NCBI GenBank assembly: GCA_028641055.1
Contig: CM054060.1
Span: 292,750,660-292,814,659, forward strand
Direction of reading: 5' to 3'
DNA from: Alopecurus myosuroides
Taxonomy: Eukaryota > Streptophyta > Magnoliopsida > Poales > Poaceae
Length of the DNA: 64,000 nucleotides
The notes below the pieces were generated by a model, which was given only the letters and a program-made list of their open reading frames with translations, did not search any database and was not told where the DNA came from. Shown here in pieces: positions 1-11,051 of the stretch (its first letter is position 1; the number at the start of each line of letters is the position of its first letter). The position numbers and the translations under genes were made by a program.

Positions 1-2606
1 TAGCTCCTACTCGTCCTTGAGTAAGTCAACGATAAAAACAAATAATTTCTGAGGTGACATGCTACCAACATTAACTTGATCATCATAATGTAAAAGCATA
101 TGTACGCTGAGATCATACTACTTTAAACACAGGCATGATAGATAAAATTTAAACAATGAAACTTAGCAATCACTTTGCATCATGAAAAGTAACACAAATA
201 AAAAATCATGAATAATAATGCACTTAAAAGTTATACGTTTGTTTCGAGCATAAAGAAAACATATCAAAGTGATATTTCGCTTGTCTTTAAGAGTGGAGCA
301 AAACATAAATGTCGGGACACCTTCAAAGTTCAAGTGGATGAATAGAACAAATAATTTGAGAGCAAGTAATAAAACATCATGAATCAATCAATAATAATCT
401 TTGGGACTGATGCACATTAAACTCAGAATGGCAACTAGGCTCTCTCACTGTGCATAAAGTTAGAAGATGAAGACTTAACATAAAAGTAAAAGAAATGCCC
501 TTTGCAGAGGGAAGTAGGGATTAACTCGTGTGCTAGAGCTTTTTGTTTAATTAAACAGAGGTATTAAAAACATTTTGTAGAAAGGTGTATGCTTATGTCA
601 ACGAATGGTAAACATAAAATACAGTATGTCACAAGCCAACTAGACTTCACAAGAGCGGCTCCCATTGAAGGACGCAACTGGTATAGAAGGTCATCCATCT
701 TCTCTTTTGTTTACACAATTATGCTTTGACTGATAAATCAGGGGCAAAAATAGTGAAGAGAATTTAATAGTAACCAATTTTGGGGCTGGGCACCCCGCTG
801 CCAGCTCTACTATCATTTTGGATAAGCGGATGTGCCACTAGTCCAGGTGTGTAAAATCCAATCAACAAGTGAGATAAAGATTCTCTATTCACGTCCTCAT
901 GAGCTAAAACAGGGGCACAAAACAGGAATACTTTTGAAAGTTTTAAAGGCAGCACATGAGAAATTTACTTGGAGTGGCGGTTAAATACCACATGTAGGTA
1001 GGTATGGTGGACACATTTGGAAAACTTTGATTTTTGGGAGTTGGATGCACGAGTAGAGCTGATACTCATTACAGGTGAAGGCTAGTAAAAGACTGGGAGC
1101 GACAAATAAAGAGAGCAATAATGGCCATAATCATTTATAGCGACAAAAACATTATTAATCAAAGCATAAAGGGTATTAAAAGTCAAAAACTAAATGATCA
1201 TAGATCCTATAAGTGGCTGGCTTGTAGTCATAAACATGGTGTAAGCATGCGCCAAGTCAACAAAATAAAGCATCGAAGGAGAACACCATAAATTCATGCT
1301 TCAATGTGATAAAAACATCTCATGATTCTTTCAATGGCATATTAAATAATCTCAGCTATTTGAGACAAGTCATGCTACAATAACAACTACTAAGCATAGA
1401 GTTAAAATAACATCTAGCATGACATGAAAAAGTCTAGCCACAGTCTATAAGAGCTTCTTTTTGCACCGTTATAAGCACGAAAATTGTACTACTACTTTCC
1501 AACACAGATCATTTAATACTAAACAAAAACTCTCCAAGAGATATAGAAAATAAACAAGAGAGTACTAACATAACTGTACTAGAACTAACAGCTCTGAATA
1601 AGAGATGCATCAAAAACAGGAGCTAAAAGGATTTGCAGCAGCTAGGAGAAAAACTAAGAATGCGAGCATGGAAGAAAACGAGTATTCATATGAAAAGACG
1701 GAGCGTATCTCTACCAAACTCAAACAATGCTAGGTTCCAAACATATTTATTGCAGAAAGGAAAACAAAACAAAACCAAACAAACAACAAACAGACGCTCC
1801 AAGTAAAGTGCATATGATGTGACCGAATAAAAATATAGTTTCACTAGAAGTGGCCTGATAAATTGCTAATGAAGAAGGGGATGCCTTGGGCATCCCCAAG
1901 CTTAGACGCTTGAGTCTTCTTAGAATTTGCTGGGATGAACCACGGGGGCATCCCTAAGCTTTGGCTTTGCACTCTTCTTGATCACATTATATCAGCCTCT
2001 TCTCTTGACCCTTGAAAACTGCCTTCACACCAAACTCAATGTAATTCTCATTACAGGGTTAGTGCACAATCAAAAATTCACATGTTCTACTTGGACACAA
2101 GCATTATTAATACTTTTTAAACGTTATCTACACCCACTGATGTTTTGTGGAGCAAAGGAATCCACTCAACATAGTAAAAGAGAGAATGCAAGTAAAAAGG
2201 CAGAATCTGTGAAAACCAGAACAGTCTGTAAAGCCAAAAAAAATCGGGGCACTTACGTTGCTCAAACCGAAAAACGCAAATCTAGAAAAAGTTTCGAAAT
2301 TAGCTGAGGAATAAGCACAAAAATTTGCAAGTAATTTTGATCTTTCTGTGAATTATCAAGAATTTAGTGGTGGACAGCAGAAATATGTTTCCTGCGCAGA
2401 AATCCAAATCTAACCTCAACTTTCACTAGAGACTTTACTTGGCACAAAAAATGCGAGAAAATAAAGATACAAAGGAGTTTCTACAGAAGTAAACAACACC
2501 TTGAATCAAAGAAAATATAAGAAAACAAAGCAAAAATAAAACCATGGGTTATCTCCCAAGAAGTGTTTTTCTTTAACGCCTTTTAGCTAGGCCCAGAAAA
2601 CTAGAA
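1..2606 (-). other. Non-coding interior of the gypsy element
   Basis: No frame here shows a recognisable domain, and all open frames are short. The stretch around 1880-1970 (repeated GGGCATCCC(C/T)AAGCTT-like phrases) is a motif I associate with the non-coding interior of Triticeae gypsy elements. Confidence 0.5.
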
Positions 2607-3325
2607 TCAAGTATTTTCAATTGAAGAAGCATCCAAATCAATAATTTCCTCCAAAACACCACTTGTAGCAATTAGTACTTTAGGTACCCCAGAAGATGAT
2701 TCAACATTCAAATCACTTTTAGTTTCACTAAAAGTTTTATCGATTTTAAGTACATTAGGAGGTTTTGGTTTAGGCACCTTGGGGACATACATAAATTTTT
2801 GCTCTTTTCCGATAGAAGTTTTATCCCTCTAAAATTTAAGAGAAGAAAACGTTGAACTTAAATTTCCATAGCCTCCTCTACTTTACCAATCCTAATGTTT
2901 TGATTATCATGGATGTTGCGAGCCTCTAAAACTGTAATTCTCTTATTCATATTTACTATTGATTCATTAACTTTTCTAGCATTGTCAAGGAAATTTGGCA
3001 AAGTTTTCTCCATAGAGTTCAGGTTTTTTATAACATCATCTCAAGTGATCTCAGTTTTACCAACTTTAGTAGGTGGTGTTCCAACTAAACTTTTAATTAA
3101 GTTACAGGATTTCAAAGCAGGAGTTCCCAGAAACTTACCACATGTAAGAGTGTCTAGAACATACCTATACCAGCTAGTAATTGCAACATAAAATTCCAAA
3201 GAAGGATCAAGGTAGAATGTTTTAGCGCGTCTATGATGAGCATCACTTATTCTATACCAAACATCTTTCAAAATTTCTCCTCCTTGTTGCTTAAAAGAAT
3301 GAACCTCAACTTCAGGAATACACAT
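2607..3325 (-). pseudogene. Degenerate gag-like ORF of the gypsy element
   Basis: A minus-strand reading begins at an ATG at 3325 and runs 95 codons to a stop at 3041. It contains the stretches FKQQGGE, LKDVWYRI and FLGTPALKSCNLIKSLVGTP. The reading continues through stops and frame changes: a coiled-coil-like segment (NKRITVLEARN) at about 2900-3030 and a C-terminal piece at 2607-2792. I recognise this as the capsid-like protein that many Triticeae gypsy elements carry just inside the 5' LTR. It has several in-frame stops and cannot be translated as one protein. No zinc knuckle or protease is seen. Assignment to gag rests on position and remembered family sequence. Confidence 0.6.
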
Positions 3326-3494
3326 TTTAACAAGATTAAAAACATGATAAAAATAACAACTAGAATAAGAACTATTTTTTTGTGTTTTTTTTATAAAGAG
3401 AAGTAAAAAAGACAAAATAAAATAAACTAAGAAAAAACAAAATAAAGTGAAGAGATTGGAGGTGAGGGACTCCCCTTGCAGAAATACTCTTCCT

Positions 3495-3511
3495 CCCTGG
3501 CAACGGCGCCA
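3495..3511 (-). other. Primer binding site, tRNA-Asp type
   Basis: The minus strand reads TGGCGCCGTTGCCAGGG about 10 bases inside the LTR end. This matches the complement of the plant tRNA-Asp 3' end except near its far end. It fixes element orientation and the LTR boundary. Confidence 0.75.
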
Positions 3512-3521
3512 GAAAAGAGCT

Positions 3522-5145
3522 TGATGGCGTGTAACACACGTTCGTTGGGAGACCCCGAGAGGAAGGTATGATGAGCACAGTAGCAAGTTTCCCTCAGAAA
3601 GAAACCAAGGTTGAATCGACCAGTATGAGAAAGAAATCACTTCCGAAGGTTGATGCAGCTGATGTTGGCAGGGCGCACTACCGGTTCAGCAGCAACGTGG
3701 AATCTACACAACACAATCAAATTACTTTGCTCAACAAAGCAGTGAGGTTGTCAATCTCACCGGTTTTGATGAAACAAAGGATTAGACGTATAGTGTGGAA
3801 AATAGTACTTGTTTCCAGTAATGAAAAGAGAACAATGATTGCAGTAGGAAATCGGCGGGAAAACTGTGGTTGTATTATAAGTGTAAACAAATGGACCAGG
3901 GTCCACAGTTCACTAGAGGTGTCTCTCCAAAACAGATAGATAACATGTTGTGTAAACAAATTACAGCTGGGCAATTGACAGATATAAAGGTTGCACCGTA
4001 GTGCATATGCATGACATGATGATTACTATGTGATTCATGCGGGCATTACAACAAGATACATAGACTGTTATCCAACTGCATCTATGACTAATAATCCACC
4101 CTCAGAGTGTCATCCGAGGAAACCTTGGGTATTAAGTTGCAAGCAATAGATAATTACATTAAGCAAAGTGTGTAATGTAAACAATAAAATCATCCTTATA
4201 CAAAGCATTGTTGTTTTGTCCCTAATGGCAACAACACATTTCCGACCCGTTACGTTTTTGCCATTCGAGCGTGAGTGAAAGGGAGGCATGAAACCACTAT
4301 CGAGCATAAATACTCCCTCTTGGAGTTACAAGCATCAACTTGGTCAGAGCATCTACTAGTAACGAAGAGCATGCAAGATCATAAATATCATACACATGCA
4401 AGAACCTGATAGATTGATAATCACTGGACATAGCATTCAATATTCATCAGATCGCAGCAAACACAACATGTAGCATTACAGTAAGATGATCTTGATCATG
4501 TTAGGCAGCTCACAAGATCTAAACATGAGGCATAAAGAGGAGAGAACAACCATCTAGCTACTGCTATGGACCTATAGTCCAGGGATGAACTACTCACGCA
4601 TCACTCCAGAGGCAAGCATGGTGATGAAGAGCCCTCCGGTGATGATTCCCCCTCCCGGCAGGGTGCCGGGGAGAGCTCCAGAACCCTCCCGAACTAGGGT
4701 TGATGATGACGGCGGCTACGGATCTTTTTGGTGGAAAAGGCTCGGGTATTTAGGTTTAACCCCAGAAGAGGTATAAATAGGTGAGAATGCAAAGTCGGTG
4801 GGCGGCCAGGAGGGCCACACCACCCCCAGGCGCGACTAGAGGGGGGCGCACCGCCTCATGGTGTGGGGCCCCTGAGGTCCCCCTCCAGGTCTCCTCCGGA
4901 CTCCGTGCACGTGACATATTTCTAAGAATTCTGGGTTTTGTTTCGTCCAATTCCGAAAATATTTCTAGAACAACTTTTCTGAAACCAAAAACAGCAGAAA
5001 ACAGGAACTGGCTCTGTGGCATGTTGTCAATAGGTTAGTCCCAAAAAATCCTTAAAAATGACATAAAGTGTATAAGAAACATGTAGCATATGTCATGAAA
5101 ACAATATGGAACATCAGAAATTATGGATACATTTGAGACGTATCA
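3522..5145 (-). repeat. 5' LTR of the gypsy element
   Basis: On the minus strand it starts TGATACGTCTCAAATGTATC, a start typical of Triticeae gypsy LTRs, and ends CCATCA directly before the PBS. Terminal TG...CA is present. Length is 1,624 bp. The only long frames inside it are on opposite strands of a GC-rich patch and are not genes. Confidence 0.8.
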
Positions 5146-7126
5146 GACCGCTTTGCTCATCTAGGAGTTCTTGTTGTTGCTGGCTCCGAGGACGGGATTA
5201 CTGGCTCCAAATAGTGGAACTCCAAGGATGTTGGCAACTGGGTGGATCCTGGTCTTGAAGATGATGCCACCACTCATGAGCCGTAGACTCGTCGAGACAC
5301 CAATGATGAGGTTGACGATGTAAACACAAATGATGAAGCCAACATGAGCCCTACCCGTGCCTCCAGCACCAGCGAGTGATCTCCTAGGGATGTTGGCATC
5401 GCCTTTCCCTTTTTGGTGTCTTGATTCTAAAGGGGGAGAGAGTTTTATTAGGCGTTCACGTGGTTATTTGCATGGGTGTTTAGAACTTGTCGTTATTGTG
5501 GGTTTTCTTGTGTTTTCGTTTAAGCTGAACCTTTGAATCCTTGAGTGTTTTAAACATTTGTCATATTGTTTATGTTTTGGCAAGCCATATTTCTTGTCAT
5601 ATCGTTACCAAGATAGGCTTCTAAAATCTAGGGGGGCTTCATCTTAAAAGGAACGTATTTTTGCCTCAAAAGCAAATCCATGAATTAACATCTTCCCAAA
5701 GGACTGCTTCACATATATTTTACTAGTTCTCTTAGTTGTGTTGTCATCACACTCCAAAAAGTAGGAGATTGAAAGTGCATCGATTTCTCTAATAGTTTTG
5801 GAGTTGATAACAACACAATTAAGGTTCTAACATCAGGTCTAAGTCCTTTCAGGAAATATCATGTTGATGCAAAAAGTAAGAGGCAATCGTTTTCAGTCAA
5901 TGAAAAAGTACTATCCCAGCGGTAGTACCGGGCTCCCTAGCGGTAGTATCGCTACCTCCAGGAAGCGGTAGTACCACTGCCGGTACCGCTCGAAGTACCG
6001 CCAGCTAGGAAATCCTCTCTGTTTCAGTACTTCAGCGATACTAGCCCAGTAGTACTGCTGGCATGCGGTTTTTATTCGGAGCAAGTTTCGCTCGGCGGTA
6101 GAACCGCTACCCTCAGCGGTAGTACCGCTTCTATCAAGAAAACGGCAGTACTGCTGGAGGTACCGGAAAAAGTACCGTCAGGTAAATTTTGCTCTCTGTT
6201 GTCCCTGGTACTAGGGTGGTAGTACTACGATCTAAAAATCATGTGGGTGGCCAGTGGTTGTACGGGGAACACTACCGGTAGTACCGCTCCTGGTACTTTG
6301 CGGTACTTCCCCGGTTGTACCACCAGGAACCAGCGAGGGGAACACCCTAGTACTGTCGGGACCTTAGGCTCGGTAGTATCGTTGGCATCAGCGGTAGTAC
6401 CGCCAGGCTCGAAATGTCTCAAATGGTTAGATTTGGAGGTAACTTGTTTAGCATTGAAGGCACCATTAATTGAGCTCACCAAAAGCAAGAGTTCTCCCAT
6501 ATCCTCCACCCAAACTCATTGATTCTTGGAGAAGTGAAGGAGAAGGCCTATATCTACCTCTTCAACAATCCCTTCTTCTTTGTCCCCTCATTCACTTGAG
6601 GGATTTGTGTCTAGGGTTTCCTTGTGGAGAACCTAGATCTTTTGTTACTCACTTGTTGCTTGTAACAGATTCTTGGTGTTCTTGGGAGCCCCCAATTCGG
6701 TTGTGGGTGTGTTCCTCAAGCTCACTGTAAAGGCACCGATTTCCGGATCGAATGCGAATCAATAGTGGACGGTGAACTAGGCCTTTGTGGAGAGGTCCAT
6801 CGGAGAATAGGGTGAGGCATTTGTGGCGTTGAGTGGGCCTTCATGGCGAAACTCACACCTATCCAATGAGACGTACTACCCTTAAAAGGAGGAACTCGGG
6901 AACACATCCTTGTCTCCGTGTGCTTTCTCTATCGGTCCTTCTATCCTTTATCTTTACTTTGTGTTTGTATATTTCTTAGTGTAGCTCTTGCCATATAGGT
7001 AAATTCACCGTAGTTGCATATCTAGAGAATTTACCTTTGAGTCAAGCCTAACTCGAAAAAGTATTAAAATTTGGAGGTAGCACCTATATATTCATTCCCC
7101 CTCTAGGTGCCCATACTATCCGTTTA
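5146..7126 (+). mobile_element. Copia-type retrotransposon remnant: 3' interior end plus 3' LTR
   Basis: A purine-rich tract (about 5754-5769, ending GGAGAT) is directly followed by TGAAAGTGC at 5770. That is the same junction (purine tract, then TGAAAGTGC) seen at the 3' LTR of the complete copia element at 26562-37004, in opposite orientation. The LTR runs to about 7126. It shares the near-terminal phrase CCCCCTCTAGGTGCCCATACTAT with that element but differs in between, so it is a related but distinct family. Everything upstream of 5146 was displaced by the gypsy insertion. Confidence 0.65.
5770..7126 (+). repeat. Copia 3' LTR with an array of GGTAGTACC palindromes
   Basis: Starts TGAAAGTGCATCG; its end near 7126 is degenerate (...CATACTATCCGTTTA instead of ...CATACTATACTTTCA). 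Between about 5918 and 6410 it holds many imperfect copies of a 15-bp quasi-palindrome, AGCGGTAGTACCGCT, spaced irregularly. The same relative position in the other copia LTRs of this window is occupied by a different palindrome array. Confidence 0.65.
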
Positions 7127-7706
7127 CCCGGAAATCCTCTTGCTTCATTCTTAGGATCCGACCAGTGTCTTCAGCATTATGTGATCTCAAATACTTTGGT
7201 CCAAACACTGCTACCACTTCTTTGCAGAATCTCTTCAAACAATCAAAGGCGGTGGACTCGTCCATGCGAATGTAGTCATCTTGTGTATCGCTGGGAGCGT
7301 CGTATTCAAGCATGCTCGTAGACATTGTGCAATTCTAGATTGAGTTGAATCCAACTGTGCTGGTGCAATCCTTCTTGCAAATGAAACAGCTTTCAAACTC
7401 TCGGATGGCATGCACAATGGTGAGAAAGAGCTTCCGGCTCATCCGGAAACAATGCTAAAACATTGCCTCGCCGTGCAATGGAGTATCGGCGAAGTAGTCG
7501 ACGTAGAGAATGCAGTAACCCTCTATCTGCTACCTCGTCTTGCTATTCCAGCGACCATACGCCAAGCCACCTCGTCGGGGCTGCACGCTCTGCGAGAACA
7601 GGGCGGCCAGAGCGGCGAGGACCATGATTTGCTCGTCGTCAGTGATGGTTGTCTCGGCTTCCTCGTCCATCAGAGCGGCGAACATCTCCTCGTCCTTGGA
7701 GTCCAT
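7127..7706 (-). pseudogene. Broken Harbinger transposase, N-terminal half
   Basis: An ATG at 7706 opens a frame reading MDSKDEEMFAALMDEEAE, the usual start of this grass transposase group. It meets a TAG at 7530-7532. Reading on past the stop gives EGYCILYVDYFADTPLH and, in another frame, FRMSRKLFLTIVHAIRE. After a further shift come YIRMDESTAFDCLKRFCKEVVAVFGPKYLR and a fragment ending ARGFPG at the break. All are N-terminal features of PIF/Harbinger nucleases, upstream of the catalytic DDE core, which is absent. With at least one stop, two frame changes and the truncation, it is certainly non-functional. Confidence 0.7.
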
Positions 7707-8169
7707 TGCCGAACAGGAAAAACGCCGGACACCTCACGGGCGCGCGGAGCGTGGGCTGCCTGTGGCTTCGCTGGGAAGCGAAAAGCTCGGCCAGAGGGGG
7801 AGGGAGGTTGGCATGGCTACAGCGGAGTTTTGACGGAGAAATGGATGTCTAGCAGCAACACGGGGGGCGGCGGGTGGAAGGGTGTCGCCGACATCAGCAT
7901 GGAAGAGAACGGGAATGGGTGGTATGCGGCACGGGAGGGTAAACTGGGCATGGAAAGTCGTCCATCGCCTAACTATGCTGGCCCACAAACACCTTTTCGC
8001 TTCCGTCCCAGCCCCCAGGAACCCCTCGGTGCGCTGGGTTCGGCTTGGGCTTGCAGGGTGACACTTTGGCCCGAAGAGGCACTATTTGGCATCGTGGGGG
8101 TGCGGCTGGGCGAAAAACGATGCGCCGGCGCAAAAAATGTCTCCTGGGGGATGACTGGAGATGCTCTTA
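7127..8169 (-). mobile_element. Truncated PIF/Harbinger element
   Basis: Minus-strand transposase fragments lie at 7127-7706. The outer end near 8144-8166 reads GAGCATCTCCAGTCATCCCC on the minus strand, which matches the Tourist/Harbinger TIR type GAGCATCTCCA, followed by a possible TTA target site at 8167-8169. The other half is missing: similarity stops at about 7127, where the copia LTR begins. Confidence 0.6.
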
Positions 8170-10504
8170 CATGGCGGAGCACATTCGTACAGGAACTTGC
8201 CGAAGCGGGTCAACTTATACAAAAACTTACCAAGTCGGAGTAATCTTATACAGATTAGCCATAAAATGCCACGTCGGTTTCGAAACCCCCTTGAAAACAT
8301 TTGCAATTTTAGTTTGATCCATGCATCGTCCAGGGATAGAAAATAATTTGTCGGTCCACCAATTCTTACACATTTATGAAGAGGTCCCCAACATCTAAGA
8401 CAAGTAATCGCGGAGGACTTGGGAGCCCATTGGTGCTATCCACGTGGCGCCTTTTGGCCGGCGATGGCGTCTGGTTTGGCCTAGCGATGTGGTGCCTTTC
8501 CTTCCCTTCATCTCTGCTGGTTGGCCCACCTGTCACAGTCGATGATGGAAGAGAAAAAGAGAGGCCATGAGAGAGAAAAAAACACGCTAGTAAAAACCCT
8601 AGCCGGATTCCCTTCTTGCGCCGCCACCGCCGCCTATCACGCCCCGCTCTCCCTAGCAGCGGCAGCGACTATTGGGAGCAGCGGACAACTGGCGACGGGG
8701 TACGGGAGGGCTGGTATGTGCATCCTCTCCCTGGTATACCCTCTTTCGCCATGTCTTCTCTCCTTTCTCATGTCTCGTGGCGAGGAACGGCGAGAAGTGG
8801 CGGCAGGCTCTCATCTCCCACCATATCTTCTCTCCCCTCTCCTGTGTGGTGGTGGGAAATGGAGAGCAGTGCCTCCGGGAACGGGCACGCTCACATCTTC
8901 CCTCTCTCGCTGGGATCCCCTATCTGATTTGACCCATGTCCATCTCTCTGCAAGAGAATGCGATGGTGGCAGGGGACTGAGCCAACGAGCAAAAAGAAGC
9001 CCACGAGATGCAGGGAAGACGATACAAAACTGCAACTGATATTTCACCTTAATCTCTGGTTTCTTTCTCGTTCAATGGAGTTTGTGCTAATGGTAAGGGT
9101 ACCTTTTCTATGCATGCTCGTTTATCTGTTAATAGATAGAGCTGGGCGATGCAATCTCTACATGATTGAACAATCCAGTGCATACTCGTTTACTTCCTTA
9201 TTCAGTCGTGTTCTTATTCAGACTGTAATTTTAGGCATTTAGTTTTTGCTCGCATCAATACCATATGTTGGAATTCGGAACCGTGATTTTGAGCCGATGA
9301 TGCCCATTTCATTTTTTACCTTCTAAATATTGAATTGGCGATGCCATCCGAGTGGTAGAGGGGCCACGAACTCGGGGGGAGGCAGACATTCGGTGATGGT
9401 TTGTTGCTTCACCATGGTGGGATTTTAACAATCCTATTTTGGTTCTTCCATTCCATCTCGATATTTCTCAAAGCCCCTTATGCATATTTGACAAGTGGTA
9501 TGGTTTGAATTGGTTTCATATTTAGGTACAAATTCAGTTATGGTTAATGCAAGCTTATGATCCACCCGAGTTAAATATTTCGGTAAGGCTTCAATGATGT
9601 TGCAGGTTTCATTGTTGAGGTAAGTAATTTTGAATACGACATCATTGTTCATCTTATTATTCAAGTAAGAATCCTATATTATGGTCGCATGCAAATTTTA
9701 TATATTCCATATTATCACCATTTCTATGTGCATGTTGTGAAATCTTATATGAATCTAATCTTTTCCAGATTATCACCTTTTCATGAACCAATGTCGAAAT
9801 TTATATGAAGATAACGTGCTCCTAGCGTGATTGTCCGCTGGATATGGCTAGACCTACTTGCAATATGCTCAAATCTTTCATGACCAATCTTCGGATATTC
9901 ACATGAATAATACCTTGGTCATCAGTTGATCACCTTGAATCCAACACATGGACATCAAGCATTGTCAATGGACAAACTCTACAAGTATAACTCAATGCAA
10001 TTATTAGTCCATAGTGATTGTCATAAATTACCAAAACCACACACGAGGACACCATGCTTTTTCAACGCCTCATACTTATCTATTCAGATCTAAGGCCAAA
10101 CATCGTTGACAAAGGCACATAGATCTGCATTGCATGCTTGTAGACACCACAACTACCTCTCCCGAGTTCCTTTAGGATTGTCGTTACCACTGGACCTGGA
10201 CGGAGTAGGAGGGTCACACGACAACAAACTCATAAACGGTCACCGCGACCCGATAAAATTTTGTTGTGGGGATCCAACCTCGTGCTTAATTTATGTTTGT
10301 AATTAGTATTGCATTATAGTTTTTTCTTAGTTCTTCGATTGTCAACAAGAACTCAAATTTCTTTTTACCGCTTGGGCCCGCTCATGCTGGATATTTGTGT
10401 ATGATGTATCCGACCGTAAAGATCAAAATCCATAGTTATCCCCGCTATCATCGAGAGATCGGGCACACCGTCAAATCATACATCAAATCTATCTAAAACT
10501 AATA
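8170..10504. other. Unassigned region; GC-rich 8371-9050, then AT-rich
   Basis: 8371-9050 is GC-rich and contains AAAAACCCTAGCC at about 8592, a telo-box-like phrase common in plant 5' leaders. A long plus frame runs from 8521 to 9039, but I recognise no domain and several overlapping frames are equally open, as expected from base composition. It could be the leader or first exon of a gene fragment carried by a transposon. 9050-10504 is AT-rich with only short frames and nothing recognisable. Confidence 0.3.
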
Positions 10505-10668
10505 CTCACTCCGTTCAGTTTTGTAAGGCACGGTACACATTTTAGTTTGACCTACATTTATATCAAATGGATGAATCTACACTAAATATATCTATATACA
10601 CTCATTTTAGTATGAGTGTAGACCCAACTAAAATGTGTACCATACCCTATAAAAGTGAATTGATGAAG
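10505..10668. mobile_element. Stowaway-type MITE
   Basis: Flanked by TA (10503-10504 and 10669-10670). The ends are inverted: CTCACTCCGTTCA at the left and TGAATTGATGAAG at the right, degenerate versions of the Stowaway CTCCCTCCGT terminus. The inner arms also pair (AAGGCACGGTACACATTTTAG against CTAAAATGTGTACCATACC). Length is 164 bp, with no coding capacity. Confidence 0.75.
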
Positions 10669-11051
10669 TAACACAACTGCCCGGTTATCCATATTTAGGG
10701 TACCCAAACTAAATATGGCTAGTGAGGAGAGAAGATTTGATTAGTCATTTCTTTTTTAGCTTTTGCAGCATACCCTAATACTCCATATTTCTTTGTGCAT
10801 GCACCCACATCTGGGATCTAAAATTTTCCAAATTTATCTCTACTATGCTAATGTCGGTGGGTGACGCTCGTGCGTGACGGCGTCGGAAAGAATTGGTCAA
10901 GCTCCCGTGAATCCGGGTGTGAGGACGACGCCAAATCAGGTGAGCTCGCATATGAGCTCGCGCGAATCCATGCACACGACGGTGGGGAGGACCAGCGGAC
11001 GGGAGGGCTTGGGATGTCAGGACGGACAGAGAGGACGGCAACACGCTCGAA

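Larger units (their letters stand above)
1..5145 (-). mobile_element. Gypsy-type LTR retrotransposon, 5' part (runs off the left edge)
   Basis: Read on the minus strand this is the 5' LTR (3522-5145), a primer binding site, degenerate gag and a long non-coding interior. The sequence just inside the LTR (about 3495-3511) contains TGGCGCCGTTGCC on the minus strand, complementary to the 3' end of plant tRNA-Asp, the usual PBS of Athila/Tat-type gypsy elements. No reverse transcriptase or integrase is visible in 1-2600, so pol lies beyond the window or is missing. The family resembles large Triticeae gypsy elements such as Sabrina; that name is from memory. It inserted into a copia remnant that resumes at 5146. 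The left TSD is outside the window; the right one would be GACCG (5146-5150). Confidence 0.8.

Noticed and set aside
7410..8243. Plus-strand frame of 277 codons
   Set aside because: Lies opposite recognisable Harbinger transposase remnants on the minus strand and has no domain of its own.
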